The position numbers and the translations under genes are program-made. A model generated the notes under the pieces. The model was not told the origin of the DNA. It ran no database searches and saw nothing but the letters and a program-made list of their open reading frames with translations. Shown one piece after another: positions 60,158 to 64,000 of a DNA stretch of 64,000 nucleotides; positions within the stretch are counted from its first letter, which is position 1; each line of letters begins with the position of its first letter. The stretch is taken from contig CAZPKG010000016.1 of assembly GCA_964587105.1 (NCBI GenBank), positions 1 through 64,000 on the forward strand, read 5' to 3'. Origin of the DNA: JABWCQ01 sp964587105. GTDB lineage: Bacteria > Electryoneota > RPQS01.

Positions 60158-62295
60158 TACTTCAGCAAGAGCAGTTTGCGGTCGGAGCGGAAATTTGCAG
60201 CTTCGAGACGATAGATATATACGCCAGCTGCAAGGGAAGCGGCATTCAGTTCGACCGTGTGGCGGCCCGGTGCAATCGATTGACTATTGATGATCTCGCG
60301 CACAAGTTGGCCCTGAATGTTATAGAGTCTTAGCCTCACAGGAGACGCGATCGGGAGATCAAAATCAATCTTCGTGGTCGGATTAAAGGGATTCGGATAG
60401 TTCTGGTAGAGTGCAAACTCGGTCGGGACAAGCGCAGGATCACCTGCGTCAAGGTCAGGTGTTCCGTTAACAACAAGTTCAATTGAATCGGGTGATGAAA
60501 CGGCAGAGTGATTGATAATTAACCAGCCACGGGTTTCGCCAAGTTGTGTTGGAATAACATGCGGATAAACCCTCAGCAGTGGGCCGGGCTGGATACTCGC
60601 AGGGCCATCAAAGTTGACCGAAAACGGAGCCGACGTCGTTATTGAATTTATTGTCAAGGCGACGTTGCCTTCCGCACGCAATCCAACAAGTACGCTGTCA
60701 ACATGATTGATGGCGACATCACCGAAATTCGCGACCGCGCCGGTGAAAAAGACCAATCCTGACGTGATCGCTGTACCTGAGACTTCACAGGTAATCGGAC
60801 CACCGGGGCCATTATGATTGATGGTCAGTGTGCCCGTTTGAGTTCCCAGATTCTCGGCATTATAGGTGATGGTAATCGGTGCGTCGGTATCTGGTGCAAG
60901 TTGGAAGGGTCCTGTGGGGCTAACTGTGAACGGCCCTGAAATTGAAATTGACGAGACATCGAGCAAATTTCCGCGCTGGGGATTTGCCAACACTAAGGCT
61001 CCAACTGCTGGTAAGCCTTGCAAAGTTGTGTCGATAGCAAGCGGACAGCCAAGAACATAGGGAGTTGCGGGATCAACCGATTCGATGTGCAAGCGATAAA
61101 GTTGAATGGAATTTGTCGTGGCGCCCCACACGTGCAATTTCAGGTTGGTCACATTGGCAGGAACGTCGTAGCGGAACAGTTCATCAGCGTAATTAAAACC
61201 GTGATCTTCCGCGCTAATGAGAAAGGTAGTGTCGGGGCCGGCATAGAGAGTGATATTCAGATTCTGGTTGTCGGCAGTGTTGTATGTTGTGCCTGCCTCG
61301 CAACTACCATCCCCGTTTTGCTGACCTTCGAGATAGGTGTAGCCATCAGGTGTTACTGAGATTGTCAGCGAGCGGCCGGCAACAACGCTGAAGCGCCACC
61401 AGTCCGTGTCGGTCTCGTCATCGAGGCTGGCAAGTTGAACTTCGCGTGTGCCGTCAATCGCCCCGAGGTCAAAGCTCTCCGTGTATTCGTCATTTGGCTC
61501 AAAAGGATCTCCGTAAGCGCGCTGCCCGGCCAGAATATCGTCGTGCTGCGGTCCTTCAAAGGCCGGTGTGTAAAACGGCTCAAGGAGCTTAGTCGTGGTA
61601 ATCGGGCAGACATGCTCAATTCCGATTCCGTGACCATGTTCATGCGCTACAACATTGCGCAGGAAAATGTAGTTCTGAGTCGGATTGTTCCAGTCTTCGG
61701 CGGCATCCAAGACCATGTCCCCTCGGTTCGGGAAAAAGTTGTAGGCCAAGACACCGCTTCCGCCATCGATCTGAGTGGAGGCAATTCGTACGTCGCCGCG
61801 GGCTCCAATGACGCCGGGACTGTTTTGCCCCCAAGCCGCGCCGTCATCCGACACCATCTCATAGCTGTTTCCGGTGACTTCGCTCCAGCGTTCAAAAACT
61901 TGCGCAAACAGCCCTTGCCAAACTTGCGGTGTGCCGAACATTTCGTTCATGCGGGCGAACAGCTCGCTGGGGTCACCCTCGATACTGGTTCCGTCTGGGA
62001 CAAAACTGTAGGTCAATGTAACTTTATCCCCCTGAACGCCTCCTGTACCGTGAGCCGTGTTGCTCCAACGGCCCCCGAGGTTGTAATCCAGCGACCCCGC
62101 TCGATCGAGGAGGCGGCGCGTCCATTCTGTTACATATTCCTGATCCGTTCCTTGATCAAAGCAGACTGCAAGAGGCGACAATTGGTCACAATGAGTTGCA
62201 ACCCCAACTGGCCCAACTGGCCGCGGTGCAGGCGCAAGAAACACGACCAGGCACACCAAGAGCGGCGCGGCGGCGGAGTAAATCAAGTAGCGCAT
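60157..62295 (-). CDS. Secreted zinc metalloprotease with PPC, Ig-like and T9SS domains
   Basis: A 712-residue predicted exoprotease. Signal segment (residues 5-22), catalytic domain (about 70-260) with HEHGHGIGIEHVCPI (HExxHxxGxxH, metzincin/matrixin-like) and YGD closing motif, a pre-peptidase C-terminal (PPC)-like domain (about 265-410, EPNDEYTESFDLGAI ... TDTDWWRFSV), two abnormal-spindle-type Ig domains (about 410-620) and a type A sorting domain (LYQNYPNPFNPTTKIDFDLP ... YRLEAANF ... LLLLK). A paralogue is divergently encoded 260 bp away. Heads a run with the thioesterase and glnN genes. Confidence 0.9.
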   Translation of the reverse strand: MRYLIYSAAAPLLVCLVVFLAPAPRPVGPVGVATHCDQLSPLAVCFDQGTDQEYVTEWTRRLLDRAGSLDYNLGGRWSNTAHGTGGVQGDKVTLTYSFVPDGTSIEGDPSELFARMNEMFGTPQVWQGLFAQVFERWSEVTGNSYEMVSDDGAAWGQNSPGVIGARGDVRIASTQIDGGSGVLAYNFFPNRGDMVLDAAEDWNNPTQNYIFLRNVVAHEHGHGIGIEHVCPITTTKLLEPFYTPAFEGPQHDDILAGQRAYGDPFEPNDEYTESFDLGAIDGTREVQLASLDDETDTDWWRFSVVAGRSLTISVTPDGYTYLEGQQNGDGSCEAGTTYNTADNQNLNITLYAGPDTTFLISAEDHGFNYADELFRYDVPANVTNLKLHVWGATTNSIQLYRLHIESVDPATPYVLGCPLAIDTTLQGLPAVGALVLANPQRGNLLDVSSISISGPFTVSPTGPFQLAPDTDAPITITYNAENLGTQTGTLTINHNGPGGPITCEVSGTAITSGLVFFTGAVANFGDVAINHVDSVLVGLRAEGNVALTINSITTSAPFSVNFDGPASIQPGPLLRVYPHVIPTQLGETRGWLIINHSAVSSPDSIELVVNGTPDLDAGDPALVPTEFALYQNYPNPFNPTTKIDFDLPIASPVRLRLYNIQGQLVREIINSQSIAPGRHTVELNAASLAAGVYIYRLEAANFRSDRKLLLLK

Positions 62296-62400
62296 GGCAT
62301 GGACCTTTCTAAACTATTGTTTTCTTTTCATTACCCATAATGACCCGGAACGTAGCTAAGAAATAATAATACGCACATGCCGCCCCGAAATCAAGCAAAT

Positions 62401-62416
62401 TGGCCAAGAAGTTGCT
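62401..62416 (+). promoter_or_regulatory. Predicted sigma-54 promoter of the rightward metalloprotease
   Basis: TGGCCAAGAAGTTGCT has TGGC-N7-TTGCT with GG-N10-GC spacing exact. Predicted start near 62427, about 128 nt before the ATG at 62555. It lies in the 260-bp gap between the two divergent metalloproteases, which otherwise has no recognised element. Confidence 0.42.
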
Positions 62417-62554
62417 TTGACTACTCCCGAATACCGGATTTCCTGACAAGAAAATAAACTTCGTGCCTGAAATCGTTGCTTTTGCGTGGTTTTAGCCCTA
62501 TTTTGTCACCTTGGGTGTCATGTATGGACAGCCTTACTCCTTAGTAACGTTACG

Positions 62555-64000
62555 ATGAAACCTATGGGTCCACGGATGAAGAACTGTTTGAACCGTTTCG
62601 AATTGCAGACCATTTTGGCGGCGCTTGTAGCCCTGCTCCTGCCTCAGCTCAGTTTCGCTAACTCAGACGTACAACCCAGCGGCCCGGCGCTGATCGAAAG
62701 CACTCTTTGGGCAAATGCCACTTCTTATGAAGCAAAGCGGATTGCCACCTCAGGCATTGCATATCAGGCTTTTTGCTTTGATCCGGGAACTTCAGAAGAA
62801 GATGTGATCAATCTCCTGAATCGCATCTACCCTGACTGGAACAATCCAGCTCTATATATTTCCTCCAGTCGATGGACTTCTACGGCCACGGGAACATCGG
62901 GCGTACAGGGTGATCCGACTGTGCTGACGTACAGTTTCGTTCCTGACGGTATAACCGTGCCTGACGGTGGATTTGGAACTCAGACTAACACTATCCACGC
63001 GATGATGACTTCCAAATTCGGAAGCGTCGCGAATGGCAAGGCGAAGTTCCGCCAGATGTTTAATCAGTGGCAAGCGTTGTCGGGCCTTATCTACATTGAA
63101 GAGGCGAATGACGATGGTGCGGTTTTGCACACATCCCCCGGAGTCTTGGGCGTGCGTGGAGACATTCGTATTTCCGCTACGCCGATGGATGGAAATAGCG
63201 GCGTGTTGGCTTATAACTACTTCCCCAATACGGGCGATATGGTGCTTGACAACGCCGAAAGTTGGCAGTCTAGCACGAATGACTATCGCTTTTTCCGCAA
63301 TGTGTGCACACATGAAGCCGGGCACGGTATCGGATTGTCGCACGTTTGCCCGGCAGATTGCCAGTTCCTGATGGAGCCGTTTATTTGCACGGCGTATGAC
63401 GGTCCGCAGCATGACGATATTCGCGGCGCGCAACGGCAATATGGTGACTCGGCGGAAACGAACGACACTCCGGCGACGGCAACTCCGTTCGGAAACGTAC
63501 CGGATGCGACGACGACCTTAAACAATATGTCTATTGACGATAACACGGACCAGGATTATTACGCTTTCACAGTCCCCGTCAATCGCCAAATCACCATCAC
63601 TGTCAATCCGGTCGGAATGTTTTTCGACCAATGCGCACAAACCGGTGCTTGCACCTGTGCGGCCAGCGATACACAGAGAACATCGGATGACGTAAACCTG
63701 TCGCTTAGATTATATGGCACGAACGGCACGACGGTGCTTGCCGAAGCAAGTGCAAACGGAGCGGGCGTCGCCGAAACGATTCCCAATACCGGTTTGCCGG
63801 GCGCGGGAACGTACTACATTCGTGTTTATCAAGGCACGACGAATGCAATTCAGTTGTACAATTTGAGCTTCACCGTTTCAGCCACCATCGTTCCGGTGGT
63901 TACGCTTACGCAACCTAACGGTGGGCAGAGTTGGGCCGTCGGATCAAACCAGACTGTTACATGGACTTCGGCAAACGTCACGGGCAATGTAAATATTGAA
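62555..64000 (+). CDS. Secreted zinc metalloprotease, partial (cut by window end)
   Basis: At least 482 residues, still open at the edge. Signal peptide from MKPMGPRMKNCLNRFEL through LLLPQLSFA; ATG 62576 is an alternative. The catalytic domain (about 45-305) has HEAGHGIGLSHVCP (HExxHxxGxxH) then FLMEPF and GAQRQYGD, and aligns by eye with the divergent paralogue (WTSTATGTSGVQGDPTVLTYS-like; PGVLGVRGDIRISAT; SGVLAYNYFPNTGDMVLDNAE, cited in part). A PPC domain follows (about 310-440, NTDQDYYAFTVPVN, GTYYIRVYQG), then a Kre9/KNH-like Ig domain (TQPNGGQSWAVGSNQTVTWT). A T9SS tail is expected beyond the window. Confidence 0.85.
   Translation, partial: MKPMGPRMKNCLNRFELQTILAALVALLLPQLSFANSDVQPSGPALIESTLWANATSYEAKRIATSGIAYQAFCFDPGTSEEDVINLLNRIYPDWNNPALYISSSRWTSTATGTSGVQGDPTVLTYSFVPDGITVPDGGFGTQTNTIHAMMTSKFGSVANGKAKFRQMFNQWQALSGLIYIEEANDDGAVLHTSPGVLGVRGDIRISATPMDGNSGVLAYNYFPNTGDMVLDNAESWQSSTNDYRFFRNVCTHEAGHGIGLSHVCPADCQFLMEPFICTAYDGPQHDDIRGAQRQYGDSAETNDTPATATPFGNVPDATTTLNNMSIDDNTDQDYYAFTVPVNRQITITVNPVGMFFDQCAQTGACTCAASDTQRTSDDVNLSLRLYGTNGTTVLAEASANGAGVAETIPNTGLPGAGTYYIRVYQGTTNAIQLYNLSFTVSATIVPVVTLTQPNGGQSWAVGSNQTVTWTSANVTGNVNIE

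Noticed and set aside
62296..62480. AGGCACGAAGTTTAT on the minus strand as a sigma-54 site for the leftward metalloprotease
   Set aside because: The -24 part fits well, but the -12 part is TTAT, lacking the required GC.
1..64000. CRISPR arrays, insertion sequences, prophage genes, tRNA or rRNA genes
   Set aside because: No regularly spaced direct repeats, transposase or integrase motifs, tRNA cloverleaf or rRNA sequence was noticed on either strand.

Overview
The window looks like a chromosomal piece of an uncultured Gram-negative bacterium, most likely in or near the FCB (Fibrobacterota-Chlorobiota-Bacteroidota) side of the tree; phylum-level placement (for example Zixibacteria-, Electryonea- or KSB1-like lineages) is a guess. 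Reasons: KDO/LPS export genes and TonB-dependent receptors show an outer membrane; at least five large secreted proteins end in the type IX secretion (T9SS) type A sorting domain (YPNPFN core, GxYxxRL and a Lys-ending tail) and one gene is PorV-like; glutamine synthetase is type III; many starts are GTG or TTG with good Shine-Dalgarno sites. Gene density is high and no tRNA, rRNA, insertion sequence or CRISPR array was seen.

Layout. 1-8.3 kb (+): kdsC-kdsD-lptC-lptA-like-(YfhO-like membrane protein)-lptB-rpoN, the envelope/sigma-54 cluster known from Proteobacteria with one inserted gene. 8.3-11.3 kb (+): lon and engB. 11.4-20.1 kb (-): a run of three T9SS surface proteins, then pdxS-pdxT and a beta-propeller lipoprotein. 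20.3-30.1 kb (+): a kinase-less PAS/receiver sensor, a lamin-tail-domain exoprotein, an orphan flgB, and a metzincin-like protease with a partner. 30.5-32.8 kb (-): two tandem prephenate-dehydrogenase-like genes. 33.0-41.9 kb (mostly -): iscR, sufC, three glycosyltransferase-like genes, sufB, sufD, a Rieske ferredoxin, sufS and sufU, broken once by a + strand lipoprotein. 42.0-47.8 kb (+): a TPP riboswitch with a terminator, then a TonB-dependent receptor, a sodium:solute symporter and a T9SS cargo protein, read as a thiamin(-precursor) uptake operon. 47.9-57.1 kb (-): a five-gene outer-membrane operon (TonB receptor, Asp-rich exoprotein, lipoprotein, PorV-like barrel, Ig-like lipoprotein). 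57.5-64 kb: type III glutamine synthetase, a hotdog thioesterase and two divergent paralogous secreted metalloproteases, the last one cut by the window edge.

The less expected signals are regulatory. Six intergenic sites fit the sigma-54 -24/-12 pattern with the exact GG-N10-GC spacing and the right orientation, including one before rpoN itself, one before flgB and one before the first tyrA-like gene. IscR has a clean sigma-70 promoter with a GACT-N5-AGTC operator just downstream. The tandem tyrA pair shares one reading frame across a TGA with no usual start codon for the second gene, and the 26.9 kb protease has its best start codon out of frame across a run of nine T. The five-gene TonB/PorV operon is the best candidate here for an undescribed surface system. 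All assignments come from reading the sequence; no database search was run.
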